Shown: positions 25,699 to 33,935 of the stretch, one piece after another
Layout: the number at the start of each line of letters is the position of its first letter
How positions within the stretch are numbered: the stretch's first letter is position 1
Source of the DNA: JANQRZ01 sp965214485
GTDB lineage: Bacteria; Bacteroidota; Rhodothermia; Rhodothermales; JANQRZ01
Direction: 5' to 3'
Assembly: GCA_965214485.1 (NCBI GenBank)
Contig: CBDCBW010000010.1
Location: forward strand, 1-64,000
Length of the DNA stretch: 64,000 nt
Notes under the pieces: model-generated
Database searches by the model: none
Seen by the model: the letters and a program-made list of their open reading frames with translations, nothing else
Told to the model about the DNA's origin: nothing
Translations under genes and position numbers: made by a program

Positions 25699-26955
25699 TC
25701 AGCGAGCGCCTGCGGCCCCATGCCGCAGGCGCTCGCTGCTTTTGGAGACCGCTGCGTTCGGAAGCGGGGGGCGGTGCAGACTGCCGTAGGCGATGAGCCG
25801 GGAGACGCGGTGCCGAAGCACTGGCTGCGCCATGAGCCACCGCACGGGCCCGGCCAGCCGAGGGTCCTCGGCCTGCAGCATCGGGGCCAGCACGAAGCGG
25901 TGTGCCAGGGCCTGGGCGCGCTGCACGAGGCGCACGGGCCCTTCGCGGCGGCGCTGCACCGCCCGCAGCACGCGCTCCTCGACGTGCCCGGCGCGGAGGC
26001 CGCCGGCCACCACGTCGGCGGCGCACGCGGCGTCCTGAATGGCGAGGTTCAGCCCGACCATCCCGACGGGGCTCATCGCGTGCGCCGCGTCGCCGATGCA
26101 CAAGAAGCCGGGGCGATGCCACCGGTGCAACCGGTCGATCTGCACGCGCAGCAAGGCCGTCTGCGTCCAGTCCTCGAGCGCGCTCGCCCGGTCGGCGAGG
26201 TCGGGGGCGGCCCGGGCGATGCCGGCGCGGAAGGCGTCGAGCCCGCGCGCGCGGAGGGCGGGGAAGCTGCCTTTCGCAATGAGGGCCCCGACCTGCCAGT
26301 GCGCGCCAGCGTCCATCAGCGCCAGCATGGCGTCGCGGCCAAACCGGAAGGCCGCGCCCGCGCGCGCGTCGTCGCCGGCGCGGCGGGGCAGCGTGAACCA
26401 CAGCACGTCGATGGGCACGCCGAAGGCTTTCGCGCGCAGCCCGGCCTGCGTCCGAAGCCCCGAGCCGCGCCCGTCGCAGGCGACGGTGAGCGGGGCGCGG
26501 AGCGTGTGGCGCTCGCCGTCTTTCTCGTAGACCACGCCGCGCACGACGCCGCCCTCCTCGGCGAGGGCCTGCACGTCGGCACCGGTGACGAGGCGGGCGT
26601 GGGGATGCCCGAGCACCTCGCCGAAGACGAGCGGCAGAAAGTCCGCCTGCTGCATCAGCAGGACGAACGGAAACGGCGTCGCCAGGGTGCTGAAGTCCGC
26701 GAAGCGCACCGCCCCCCCCGCGTCGACGGCAGTGAAGTGGGTCGTCTTGGCGTGCGGCAGCGCGAGCACCCGCTCGGCGAGGCCGACCTCGGCGAGGAGC
26801 TCCAGCACCGCCGGGTTGAGCGTGTTGCCCCGGAAGCTGCGGTCGAGGTCGGCGTGCTTTTCGAGGACCGTGACCCGGACGCCGCGCCGGGCGAGGAGCA
26901 GCGCCAGCATCGCCCCGGCCGGCCCGCCCCCGACGATCACGCACTGCGGCTGCAT
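25699..26955 (-). CDS. FAD-dependent monooxygenase, UbiH/PHBH-like
   Basis: This 418-aa flavoprotein of the class A aromatic hydroxylase fold begins VIVGGGPAGAMLALLLARRG, the dinucleotide-binding motif. The DG motif (TVACDGRGSGLRTQ, near residue 160) and the GD motif (FLCIGDAAHAMSPVGMVGLNLAIQDA, near residue 290) follow. Such enzymes hydroxylate phenols, quinone precursors or polyketides; the substrate is unknown. The next gene upstream is an alpha/beta hydrolase 5 bp away, so the two form an operon. The last codons coincide with a terminator hairpin. Confidence 0.85.
   Translation of the reverse strand: MQPQCVIVGGGPAGAMLALLLARRGVRVTVLEKHADLDRSFRGNTLNPAVLELLAEVGLAERVLALPHAKTTHFTAVDAGGAVRFADFSTLATPFPFVLLMQQADFLPLVFGEVLGHPHARLVTGADVQALAEEGGVVRGVVYEKDGERHTLRAPLTVACDGRGSGLRTQAGLRAKAFGVPIDVLWFTLPRRAGDDARAGAAFRFGRDAMLALMDAGAHWQVGALIAKGSFPALRARGLDAFRAGIARAAPDLADRASALEDWTQTALLRVQIDRLHRWHRPGFLCIGDAAHAMSPVGMVGLNLAIQDAACAADVVAGGLRAGHVEERVLRAVQRRREGPVRLVQRAQALAHRFVLAPMLQAEDPRLAGPVRWLMAQPVLRHRVSRLIAYGSLHRPPLPNAAVSKSSERLRHGAAGAR
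25701..25742. terminator. Intrinsic terminator, overlapping the 3' end of the convergent gene
   Basis: Perfect 16-bp arms AGCGAGCGCCTGCGGC (25701-25716) and GCCGCAGGCGCTCGCT (25722-25737) enclose a 5-nt loop and are followed by GCTTTT. It terminates the lipoprotein gene on the plus strand. It also lies inside the last codons of the convergent monooxygenase gene. Confidence 0.8.
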
Positions 26956-26960
26956 CGCGG

Positions 26961-27839
26961 CTAAGGCTGCGTCACCGACCCGAGCCAGCCCGCGACGGTC
27001 CGGGCGAGCGCGATGCGGTGGCTGGAGAAGACGTGGTCGTCGTCGAACGTCCGGGCCGTGAGCCGCGGCGCGCCCGCCGCCTCGAAGGCGTCGGCGAGCG
27101 GGCGGTGGTGCAGCAGCGGCACGGCGAGGTCGTCGCGCTCGGCCCCGACGAGCAGCACCGGGCGGTCCTTCAGCGCCGCCACGCGGTCCACGAGGTTCCA
27201 GTCCGCCCGGTGGGCCAGCATCTCCTCGGTGAGGCGCTCCGCCGTCGCCCCGTGCAGCGGCGGCACGAGCGGGCCGAGCGCCGCGACCGTCCGGGCGTGG
27301 ATGTCCGGGACTTGCCGCATCAGCCGCGCGTGCAGCCCGAAGTTGAACGACGCCAGGCCGGCCACGGCGGGCACGCGCTCGTCGGACGCCGCCGCCACGA
27401 GGGCTGCGAACCCGCCCATCGAGTGACCGACCGGGATGAGGCGGTCCGGGTCGATGCGGAAGTCGGCGGCGGTGTCCGGGCGACGCAGAAAGGCGAGGGC
27501 CTCGGGCACGTCGGCGAGCGCGCGGGCGATCGAGAAGGTGCCCCCGCTGCCCCACGCGCCCCGGTAGTGGATGGTGGCGACGTTGGCCCCGGCGCGGCGG
27601 AGGGCCTGCGCGAGGTCGAAGTTGCGCTCGTTGCCGGGGCAGCCGTGGAGGAGCAGCACCGTCGGGTGTGGCCCCGGCCCGCCCGCGAGGTAGATGCACC
27701 CGAGCACCCGCTCGCCCTCGCTCTCGACGGTGAAGGCCCGGAGGTCCGGCGGATACGCCGGGTCCACGGCCGCCGGGTCGTGCGTCGCCGGATCGCGCTC
27801 TGTGGGAGGGGAGGCAGCAGGCTCGGCGCGTCGGTGCAT
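26961..27839 (-). CDS. Alpha/beta hydrolase family protein
   Basis: This 292-aa predicted serine hydrolase has the oxyanion region LLLHGCPGNERNFD and nucleophile elbow GHSMGGFAAL (about residue 140). A likely catalytic Asp is in LLVGAERDDLAV and the His in FDDDHVFSSHR. The first about 35 residues are a Pro/Asp-rich extension without a signal peptide. Its partner gene, a FAD monooxygenase, starts 5 bp after it. Together they may process one substrate, which is not identifiable here. Confidence 0.8.
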   Translation of the reverse strand: MHRRAEPAASPPTERDPATHDPAAVDPAYPPDLRAFTVESEGERVLGCIYLAGGPGPHPTVLLLHGCPGNERNFDLAQALRRAGANVATIHYRGAWGSGGTFSIARALADVPEALAFLRRPDTAADFRIDPDRLIPVGHSMGGFAALVAAASDERVPAVAGLASFNFGLHARLMRQVPDIHARTVAALGPLVPPLHGATAERLTEEMLAHRADWNLVDRVAALKDRPVLLVGAERDDLAVPLLHHRPLADAFEAAGAPRLTARTFDDDHVFSSHRIALARTVAGWLGSVTQP

Positions 27840-27958
27840 GGGTGCGGGCGGGGTTGAGAGCGGACGAGCGGAGGAAGGGAAGAGCGGAGGGAAAATGCAC
27901 AGCGGGCCGGGATGCCGTTCTTCCCCGCTTCCGCTACTCTATGCTTCGGCTCGCCCCG

Positions 27959-28678
27959 TCATCCCTTCGGGCGGAGCGGGCGCATCATGACCTCGGAGAT
28001 GAGGTAATTGTCCGGCGCTTCGAGGACGTGGACCACCGTGCCCGCGATGTCCTCGGGCTGCATCGGGTTCTTCGACCCGCTCGTGCCCGCCTCGTCGGCG
28101 AAGTGGGTTTCGACGGAGCCGGGGTAGAGGCACGTCACCTTGATGCCGTCCTCGCGCAGCTCCTTCATCGTAGCCTCGGAGAAGCCGCGCACGGCGAACT
28201 TGGTGGCGTTGTAGCCGCTGAGCTGCGGGTTGCCGAGCAGGCCCGCGACGGAGGCGACGTTGACGATGTGCCCGCCGAAGCCGCCCTCGGCGTTCTGCGC
28301 CTTCATCATCGGGACGGCGGCCCTCGTGCAGAAGAAGAGGCCGGTGACGTTCGTGTCCATCATCACGTTCCAGGCGTCGTCGCTGAGGCCCTCGACCTCG
28401 CCGAAGCGCCCGAGCCCGGCGTTGTTGACGAGCACGTCGCACCGACCGGCTTCGTCGCGGACGGTTTCGAAGGCGCGCTGCACGTCGCCGGGGTCGCGCA
28501 CGTCGCACGCGACGGGGTGGAAGGCGTCGCCGAGGTCGTCCCGGACGTCTTGGAGGTCGTCTTCGCTGCGGGCGAGGCCGAAGACGGTGACGCCTTTGGC
28601 GACGAGGGCTTCGGCGAAGGCGCGGCCGAGGCCCCGGCTCGCGCCGGTGACGACGGCGACTTTGTCCTGGAGCTGCAT
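27959..28678 (-). CDS. Short-chain dehydrogenase/reductase
   Basis: This 239-aa classical SDR has the cofactor motif TGASRGLG (residues 10-17), the NNAG motif near residue 87, and the catalytic Ser and YxxxK (SGYNATK, near residue 155). The residues after the glycine motif and the ARSEDD stretch suggest NADP(H) preference. The ATG at 28678 was chosen because it starts directly before the Rossmann fold. The substrate is not predictable. A divergent rRNA/tRNA methyltransferase gene starts 79 bp away. Confidence 0.9.
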   Translation of the reverse strand: MQLQDKVAVVTGASRGLGRAFAEALVAKGVTVFGLARSEDDLQDVRDDLGDAFHPVACDVRDPGDVQRAFETVRDEAGRCDVLVNNAGLGRFGEVEGLSDDAWNVMMDTNVTGLFFCTRAAVPMMKAQNAEGGFGGHIVNVASVAGLLGNPQLSGYNATKFAVRGFSEATMKELREDGIKVTCLYPGSVETHFADEAGTSGSKNPMQPEDIAGTVVHVLEAPDNYLISEVMMRPLRPKG

Positions 28679-28712
28679 CGTGTGGTGGGCAGGTGGGTGG
28701 GGGGCGGAGGGG

Positions 28713-28720
28713 TATCTTCC
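28713..28720 (+). promoter_or_regulatory. Putative -7 box for the TrmH-type gene
   Basis: TATCTTCC at 28713-28720, 37 bp before the GTG start, matches the recurring TATCTT box of this window. Confidence 0.35.
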
Positions 28721-28757
28721 AACGGCACCCCTCCCTCGCCGTTCCGCCCGCTCCGCC

Positions 28758-29522
28758 GTGCCCGAACTCCCCCCTTCCCCCTTCGTCTTCGGCGGTCGCT
28801 CGTTCTCCGCCGGGGAGGTAGTCGAGCACCTCGCCGCGTTCGTCGGGGACGAGCGGCAGGCGCGGATCGCCGAAGTCGTCGCGGCGCGGACGCTCAGCGT
28901 GGTGCCGGTGCTCGAGCGGGTCCACGACCTGGGCAACGTCAACGCGGTCCTCCGCAGCGCCGAGGGCCTGGGCGTCGGCGCGGCGCACCTCGTGGGCCTG
29001 CAGGGCGAGGCCGCCGAGTGGGCGGCCCCGCGCGGCCCCGGCGAGCCGGCCGGCGAGGGCGGGAGCGGGCGAGCGCGCCGGCAGAGCCAGGGCGCGGACA
29101 AGTGGCTCGACCTCCACGTGTGGGCTGGGGCGGCCGCCGCGTACGACGCGCTGCACGCCGGCGGCTACCGCGTCGCCGCCACCCACTTCGCCGCCGACGC
29201 CGTCCCCATCGCCGAGGTGGACTTCACGGTCCCCACCGCCCTCGTCTTCGGCAACGAGCGCGACGGCGTCTCCGCAGCCTTCCTCGCCCGCGCCGACCTG
29301 GGCGTGGTCCTCCCCATCGACGGGTTCGTCCAGAGCTACAACGTCTCGGTCGCCGCCGCCCTAGCGCTCTACCACGCGAGGCAGGACCGCATCGCCCGCC
29401 AGGGCTTCCACGGCGACCTCTCCGGCGAGGAGCGCGATCGGCTCACGGCGCGCTACTACCTCGACTCGGTCAAAGCCGCCGCGCCCATCCTCGCCCGCGT
29501 CGCGGGGGAAGAAGCGGCGTAG
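28758..29522 (+). CDS. SpoU/TrmH-family RNA 2'-O-methyltransferase
   Basis: This 254-aa SPOUT enzyme methylates a ribose in tRNA or rRNA using SAM. The three family motifs are present: NVNAVLRSAEGLGV (motif 1), TALVFGNERDGVS (motif 2) and LPIDGFVQSYNVSVAAAL (motif 3), which forms the knot and SAM pocket. The C-terminal helix (DRLTARYYLDSVKAA) is like that of tRNA Gm18 methyltransferases, so TrmH is a good guess. GTG at 28758 was chosen from the family N-terminus. A Gly/Arg-rich insertion (about residues 85-115) interrupts the domain between motif 1 and the GADKWLD segment. Confidence 0.88.
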   Translation: MPELPPSPFVFGGRSFSAGEVVEHLAAFVGDERQARIAEVVAARTLSVVPVLERVHDLGNVNAVLRSAEGLGVGAAHLVGLQGEAAEWAAPRGPGEPAGEGGSGRARRQSQGADKWLDLHVWAGAAAAYDALHAGGYRVAATHFAADAVPIAEVDFTVPTALVFGNERDGVSAAFLARADLGVVLPIDGFVQSYNVSVAAALALYHARQDRIARQGFHGDLSGEERDRLTARYYLDSVKAAAPILARVAGEEAA

Positions 29523-29588
29523 CGCCTGTTACGGCTCGGCCGGTTCGGCGCGGCGTGGTAGCTTGTACCCTCCCCTTTCTGGTTTGCC

Positions 29589-30881
29589 ATGCGCTCCGCT
29601 CTCCTGGTCGTCTCGGTCCTCCTTCTCACCGGCTGCAAGAGCGCCGACGAGCTGTACAACGAAGGCCAGGCGCTGGAGCTTCGGGGTGACTACGAGGCCG
29701 CCGCCTACCACTACGCCGAGGCGCTGAGGAAGCAGCCCGGCCTGCGGAAGGCGCAGGGGCGGCTGCTGGAGGCCGGAAAGCTCGCGCTCGGGCAACGGCT
29801 GGCGCGCCTGGCCGAGGCCGAGGCGGCGGGCGCTTGGGTCGAGGCGGCGGACGACCACCGAGGGCTCGACGGCCTCGTCGGCGCGGCGCAGCGGGCTGGG
29901 GTGACGCTGGCGCTGCCGGCGGACTACGCCGAGCGCCGAGCGGCCAACCTCGACGCAGCCGTCGCCACGCTGCTCGAGCGGGGCGGCGCGGCGCTCGCGC
30001 GGGGTGCCTTCGCCGACGCGCTCGCGGCCTACGACCGCGCCGAGCAGTACGACCCGACGCCGGAGGCCGTCTCCCTCCTCGCCGAGGCGCGGCTCGACGC
30101 CACCGCCGGGTGGGCCGAGGCCGACCTCGCCGCCGGACGCTACCGCGCCGCCTTCGACCGGGCCGGGCAGGCCCTTGCGTTCGTCCCGCCCGGCAGCGCT
30201 GCCGCCGCTCTCGTCACCCGCATCCAAACCGAGGCGCTGGGCCGGGGCAGCCTCCGCGCCGCCTTCGCGCCGGTGCAGCCGACGCGCCGGGCGGGCAACC
30301 TGCCGCGCGGGTTCGCCGGGGCCCTCACCGACGCGCTGGAGCTCGACGGGTGGACCCAACCCCCTCCCTTCATCCTCACGCTGGAGTCGGCGCTCGTGCG
30401 CCGCGCGCTCCGCGACCTCGGCCTCGACGGACCGCTCGGCCCCGGCGAGGCCGCCCGGCTCGGCAGCGTCCTCGGCGTGGACGCCGTCTTCGCCGGGGAG
30501 ATCGAACGCTTCGAGCGCACCGTGACGGAGAAAAAGCGCGAGGAGAAGCAGGCCCGCACGCGCACCGGCGACCGGGCGACGTACACGCGCATCGAGGAGG
30601 AGATCACGCTCTCCGCGACGCTCGCCTTCACCCTCGTGGAGTCCGGCTCCGGCGCGGTGCTCTGCGCCGAAGAGGTCAGCCGGTCCGAGCGCGACCGGAC
30701 CGCGCGCGGCGAGGTCGGCGGCTCCCTGCGCGCGCTCGACCTGGGCCGCGCCGAGCGCCGCCTCTTCGACGCCGACGCCCGCGCCGAAGACGAGCGCAAC
30801 CTGGAAGACGAACTGATCGACGCCCTCGCCGGGCGCGCCGCCGAGGCCGCCTTCGGCTGCCTCCTCGCCGAGGTCCCGTAG
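29589..30881 (+). CDS. Lipoprotein with TPR-like repeats and a CsgG-like domain
   Basis: This 430-aa exported protein has a lipobox (LLLTGC, Cys 16). Residues 20-200 contain TPR-like helices (YNEGQALELRGDYEAAAYHY and ARGAFADALAAYDRAEQYDP). The C-terminal half has LGSVLGVDAVFAGEIERFE and a mixed beta region, as in CsgG/LpoB-type outer-membrane lipoprotein domains. This could be an envelope assembly factor; no partner is evident. It ends at the base where the next gene's GTG begins, so translation is likely coupled. Confidence 0.7.
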   Translation: MRSALLVVSVLLLTGCKSADELYNEGQALELRGDYEAAAYHYAEALRKQPGLRKAQGRLLEAGKLALGQRLARLAEAEAAGAWVEAADDHRGLDGLVGAAQRAGVTLALPADYAERRAANLDAAVATLLERGGAALARGAFADALAAYDRAEQYDPTPEAVSLLAEARLDATAGWAEADLAAGRYRAAFDRAGQALAFVPPGSAAAALVTRIQTEALGRGSLRAAFAPVQPTRRAGNLPRGFAGALTDALELDGWTQPPPFILTLESALVRRALRDLGLDGPLGPGEAARLGSVLGVDAVFAGEIERFERTVTEKKREEKQARTRTGDRATYTRIEEEITLSATLAFTLVESGSGAVLCAEEVSRSERDRTARGEVGGSLRALDLGRAERRLFDADARAEDERNLEDELIDALAGRAAEAAFGCLLAEVP

Positions 30882-32560
30882 TGCTCCTCACCTACTACAC
30901 CCTCCGCGCCCTCGCCGCCGAGTGGGACGCTGGACTGCGCGGCGCGACCGTCGCCGACGCCTACTCGCAGAACCGGGCCGAGCTGTCGATCGCCCTCGCG
31001 GGCGAGGCCGACTCGACGCTTGTCGCCATCGTCCGCCCGGAGCTGCGGCTGCTCTTCCGCAACCCCGGCCACGGGCGCGCCCGGCGCAACAGCGCGAGCC
31101 TGTTCGAGGCCGCCCACGGCCGCCGCGTCGAGGCCGTGCGGACGGCCGAGCGCGACCGCGTCGTGTTCGTCGAGCTAGCGGGCGGGCTGCGCTTTCAGCT
31201 TCAGCTCTTCGGCCCGCGCCCGAACGTGTGGCTCGTCGAAGGCGAACAGAGGGTCGAAGGCGAGCAGAGGGTCGAAGGCGAGCAGAGGGTCGAAGCCTTT
31301 CAGGCCGGCGGCGAGCGGGACGACGCGCCGCCGCCCGCGCCGCGCCCGGCCCCGACCGTCGAGACGTTCGCCGACTTCGAGGCGCGGTGGCGGGCCGACC
31401 GGAAGACCGTGGCGCAGGCCGTGCAGTCGGCGATGCCACTCTTCGACCGAACGCTCGCCGAGGAAGCCGTCGCCCGCGCCCAGGTCGAAGCCGCAGCGCC
31501 TGGCGACGTAGCCGACGCCGAGAGGCGTGCCCTCTTCGAGGCGGCCCGCGAGATCGAGGCCGAGCTTGCCGATCCGTCGCCGCGCATTCTGTGGCGCGGG
31601 GCCCGCGCCGAGGCGTTCTCGCTCCTCGACCGGGGCCCCGACGGCCTGCGCCCGGAGCCGTTCGAGTCCGTCGACGAGGCCGTGCGGATTTATGCTCGCC
31701 GCCGCCTCGCGCAGCAGCGCTTCGACGCGCTCTACGAGCCGCTCGAAAAGAAGCTCGACGCAGTCGCCGACCGCCTCCGCCGCAGCGCGGGCCGGATGCT
31801 GGAGGAGCTCGCAAAGGAGAGCCGCGCCGATACCTACGAGCGTTACGGGCACCTCCTGATGGCGCAGGCCGGGCCGCAGCCCGCCGGGCGCGAAGAGGCC
31901 ACGATGCCCGACCTCCTCACGGACGGCACCGACCTGACCGTCCCGCTCGACCCGGCCCTCACCGGCATCGAAAACGCCGAGCGGTACTACGACAAAGCCC
32001 GCCGCACGCGGGCGGCCCGCGCCCACGCCGAGACCCGGTGGGAAGGCGTCCACGCTGAGGCCGAAGCCGCCGTCGACCTCCTCGCCCGGCTCCGCAGTCT
32101 CGATGCCTTCGCTGACCTCCAGGCTTTCACCGAGAAGGAGGACGACGCGCTCGCGGCCCTCCTCGGGCGCTCCGGCGCGGGCGAGCCGGTGGAGCCGTTC
32201 CGCCGCTTTCCGCTCCCCGGCGGCTACGAGGCGTGGGTCGGCAAGAACGCGAAGGGCAACGCGGCGCTGACCACGCGCTACGCCAGCCCGCACGACCTGT
32301 GGCTGCACGCGCGCGACGTGCCCGGCTCGCACGTCGTCATCCGGCGCGACAGCAAGACGGCGATGCCGGACCGCCGCGCGGTGGAGCAGGCGGCGGCGCT
32401 CGCGGCCTACTTCAGCCAGGCCAAGACGCAGTCGCTCGTGCCCGTCACCGTCACCGAGCGGAAGTACGTCCGCCCGGTCAAGGGCGGCCCGCCCGGCCTC
32501 GTCCGCGTCGACCGCGAGGACGTGGTGATGGTCGAGCCCCGCCTTCCGAGCGCCGACTGA
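30881..32560 (+). CDS. rqcH: NFACT-family protein, RqcH-like
   Basis: This 559-aa protein has the NFACT-N domain (TYYTLRALAAEWDAGLRGAT), a long coiled-coil middle and an NFACT-R (DUF814) domain (WVGKNAKGNAALTTRYASPHDLWLHARDVPGSHVVIR). RqcH in other bacteria adds alanine tails to stalled nascent chains on the 50S subunit. The start is a GTG overlapping the previous stop (TAGTG). An 18-bp in-frame repeat (VEGEQR three times, 31235-31288) lies after the N-terminal domain. The catalytic-type residues of the N-domain were not checked. Confidence 0.85.
   Translation: MLLTYYTLRALAAEWDAGLRGATVADAYSQNRAELSIALAGEADSTLVAIVRPELRLLFRNPGHGRARRNSASLFEAAHGRRVEAVRTAERDRVVFVELAGGLRFQLQLFGPRPNVWLVEGEQRVEGEQRVEGEQRVEAFQAGGERDDAPPPAPRPAPTVETFADFEARWRADRKTVAQAVQSAMPLFDRTLAEEAVARAQVEAAAPGDVADAERRALFEAAREIEAELADPSPRILWRGARAEAFSLLDRGPDGLRPEPFESVDEAVRIYARRRLAQQRFDALYEPLEKKLDAVADRLRRSAGRMLEELAKESRADTYERYGHLLMAQAGPQPAGREEATMPDLLTDGTDLTVPLDPALTGIENAERYYDKARRTRAARAHAETRWEGVHAEAEAAVDLLARLRSLDAFADLQAFTEKEDDALAALLGRSGAGEPVEPFRRFPLPGGYEAWVGKNAKGNAALTTRYASPHDLWLHARDVPGSHVVIRRDSKTAMPDRRAVEQAAALAAYFSQAKTQSLVPVTVTERKYVRPVKGGPPGLVRVDREDVVMVEPRLPSAD
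31235..31288. repeat. Three 18-bp in-frame repeats in the rqcH-like gene
   Basis: The unit GTCGAAGGCGA(A/G)CAGAGG occurs three times, encoding VEGEQR each time. It keeps frame and lies in a linker between domains, so copy number could vary without breaking the gene. Confidence 0.9.
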
Positions 32561-32574
32561 AGGACCACCGGCTT

Positions 32575-32736
32575 TAGGCTCTGTCGCGTAGGTCGGTCCG
32601 TCGGCGAGCGAGAGACCCTAGAGGGACCCGGCCAGGCGTCCGACGAGCCAGACGCCGTAGCACCGGGCGAGGAGGACAACGCCGCAGGGCCCTTCACTCG
32701 CCGAGCCAGGACCCGGATTCACGTGACGGGGTCTAG
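32575..32736. repeat. Miniature inverted-repeat element, copy B
   Basis: This 162-bp repeat is an inverted copy of 2336-2501 at about 90% identity by eye. The ends are TAGGCTCTGTCGCGTAGG and, on the other strand, TAGACCCCGTCACGTGAA. Flanks read TTAG on the left and CTAG on the right, compatible with a degenerate YTAR target. It lies 14 bp past the rqcH-like stop. Confidence 0.75.
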
Positions 32737-32770
32737 CAGTGGGTGCGAATGGGACTAGAGAGCAAGACCG

Positions 32771-32806
32771 TTGCTCGGCGGAAGCGGGGGGTCCGCCTTC
32801 GAGCAA
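32771..32806. repeat. Stem-loop carrying an isolated end of the paired-hairpin element
   Basis: TTGCTCG plus GGCGGA pair with TCCGCC plus CGAGCAA around the loop AGCGGGGGG. The loop and right arm contain AAGCGGGGGGTC, the same end as the elements at 17903 and 40518. It may be a remnant or a terminator. Confidence 0.45.
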
Positions 32807-32822
32807 AGGACCACGGCGCTAA

Positions 32823-32838
32823 TACCGAATCCGTTTGC
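32823..32838 (+). repeat. ATACCAAATCCG-family repeat, short copy
   Basis: TACCGAATCCGTTTGC matches TACCAAATCCGTTTGC at 63011 except for one base. The similarity fades after this. Confidence 0.5.
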
Positions 32839-32899
32839 CTGCTTGCGAGGTCGAAATCATGACCTCGGGCGAGCCTGACCTCGCCGTTGTCCACACGAC

Positions 32900-33883
32900 T
32901 TAGCCGGCGGCCACGGGCTCGAGCAGGCCTTCGGCTTCGGCCCAGGCCCGGAAGGCGGCCTCGTCGGAGAGCGTCGTCGGGATCGTCACCTCGACCTCGA
33001 CGAGGAGCGCGCCGGCGTCGGCGTCGGTCTGCACGCCCTGGCCCTTGAGGCGGAGGCGCTCGCCGGGCTGGGTGCCCCGCGGGATCGTCACCTTGATCGT
33101 CTTGCCGTAGGCCGTCGTGATGGCCCGCGTCGTGCCGAGGAGGGCTTCGGCGACGTTGATCGTGGCGGTCGTGACGAGGTCGTTGCCCTCGCGCCGGAAG
33201 CGCGCGTCGGGGCGGACCTCGAAGGTGAGGTAGAGGTCGCCGCGCCGGCCCCCGCCGGGTTGGCCCTTGCCGCGCAGCCGGACGCGGGTCCCGTCGGCGA
33301 CGCCCTTCGGGACCGTGATGCGGACCTTCTCGCCGCCGGGCAGCGTCACCTCGGTCTTCCCCCCTTTCAGCGCCTCCTCGAACGACAGCGCGAGCCGGGT
33401 CTCGACGTCGCCGCCCTTGGCCTCCGGCTGCCCACCGCCGAACGGGCCGCCGCGCGCCGCGCCGCCCCCGCCGCCGAAGAACTGCCCGAAGAGGTCGCCG
33501 AGCCCGCCGAGGCCGCCCAGCCCCTCGTCGGCGAACTGGTAGCCCTCGTCCGGCCCGAAGCCGGTCGGGTCGACGCGGACGTAGGTGCCGTCCGGGGCGC
33601 GGTAGTAGCGCCCGTTTTCGCCTCCTCCGAAGCCCGCCCCGCCGAAGCCTCGCCCGGCGAACGGGTCGCGGCGCAGCTGGTCGTACTGCTTGCGCTTCGC
33701 CTCGTCGCCGAGCGTGTCGTAGGCCTCCTGAACGGCCTTGAACCGCTCCTCGGCCTCGGGGTTGTCCGGGTTGCGGTCCGGGTGATGGTCGCGGGCGAGG
33801 GTGCGGTACGCCTTTTTGATCTCGGCGGCGGAGGCGTCCTCGCCGACGCCGAGGGTCTCGTAGTAGTTGGGGATCGAGGGCAT
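32900..33883 (-). CDS. DnaJ-family co-chaperone, CbpA type
   Basis: This 327-aa J-domain protein stimulates Hsp70 (DnaK). The J-domain (about residues 5-70) contains the HPD motif in LARDHHPDRNPDNPEAEERF. A Gly/Phe-rich region follows (GGAGFGGGENG and GDLFGQFFGGGGG). The two C-terminal substrate-binding domains lack the four CxxCxGxG zinc repeats, so it is a class B (CbpA/DnaJ2) protein rather than canonical DnaJ. The LPGGEKVRITVPKGVADGTRV segment is typical. Confidence 0.92.
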   Translation of the reverse strand: MPSIPNYYETLGVGEDASAAEIKKAYRTLARDHHPDRNPDNPEAEERFKAVQEAYDTLGDEAKRKQYDQLRRDPFAGRGFGGAGFGGGENGRYYRAPDGTYVRVDPTGFGPDEGYQFADEGLGGLGGLGDLFGQFFGGGGGAARGGPFGGGQPEAKGGDVETRLALSFEEALKGGKTEVTLPGGEKVRITVPKGVADGTRVRLRGKGQPGGGRRGDLYLTFEVRPDARFRREGNDLVTTATINVAEALLGTTRAITTAYGKTIKVTIPRGTQPGERLRLKGQGVQTDADAGALLVEVEVTIPTTLSDEAAFRAWAEAEGLLEPVAAG

Positions 33884-33935
33884 AAACGTGCGGAAAAGTG
33901 TCCCCGTGGCACCGTCGCTTCGGGTGTCTAGTTCC

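Larger units (their letters stand above)
32561..32899. other. Repeat-dense gap between rqcH-like and dnaJ-like genes
   Basis: This 339-bp gap between convergent genes contains no gene. It holds miniature element copy B, a stem-loop with an AAGCGGGGGGTC end of the paired-hairpin family, and an ATACCGAATCCG repeat. It also has a small GAGGTC/GACCTC hairpin near 32848-32865. Confidence 0.7.
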
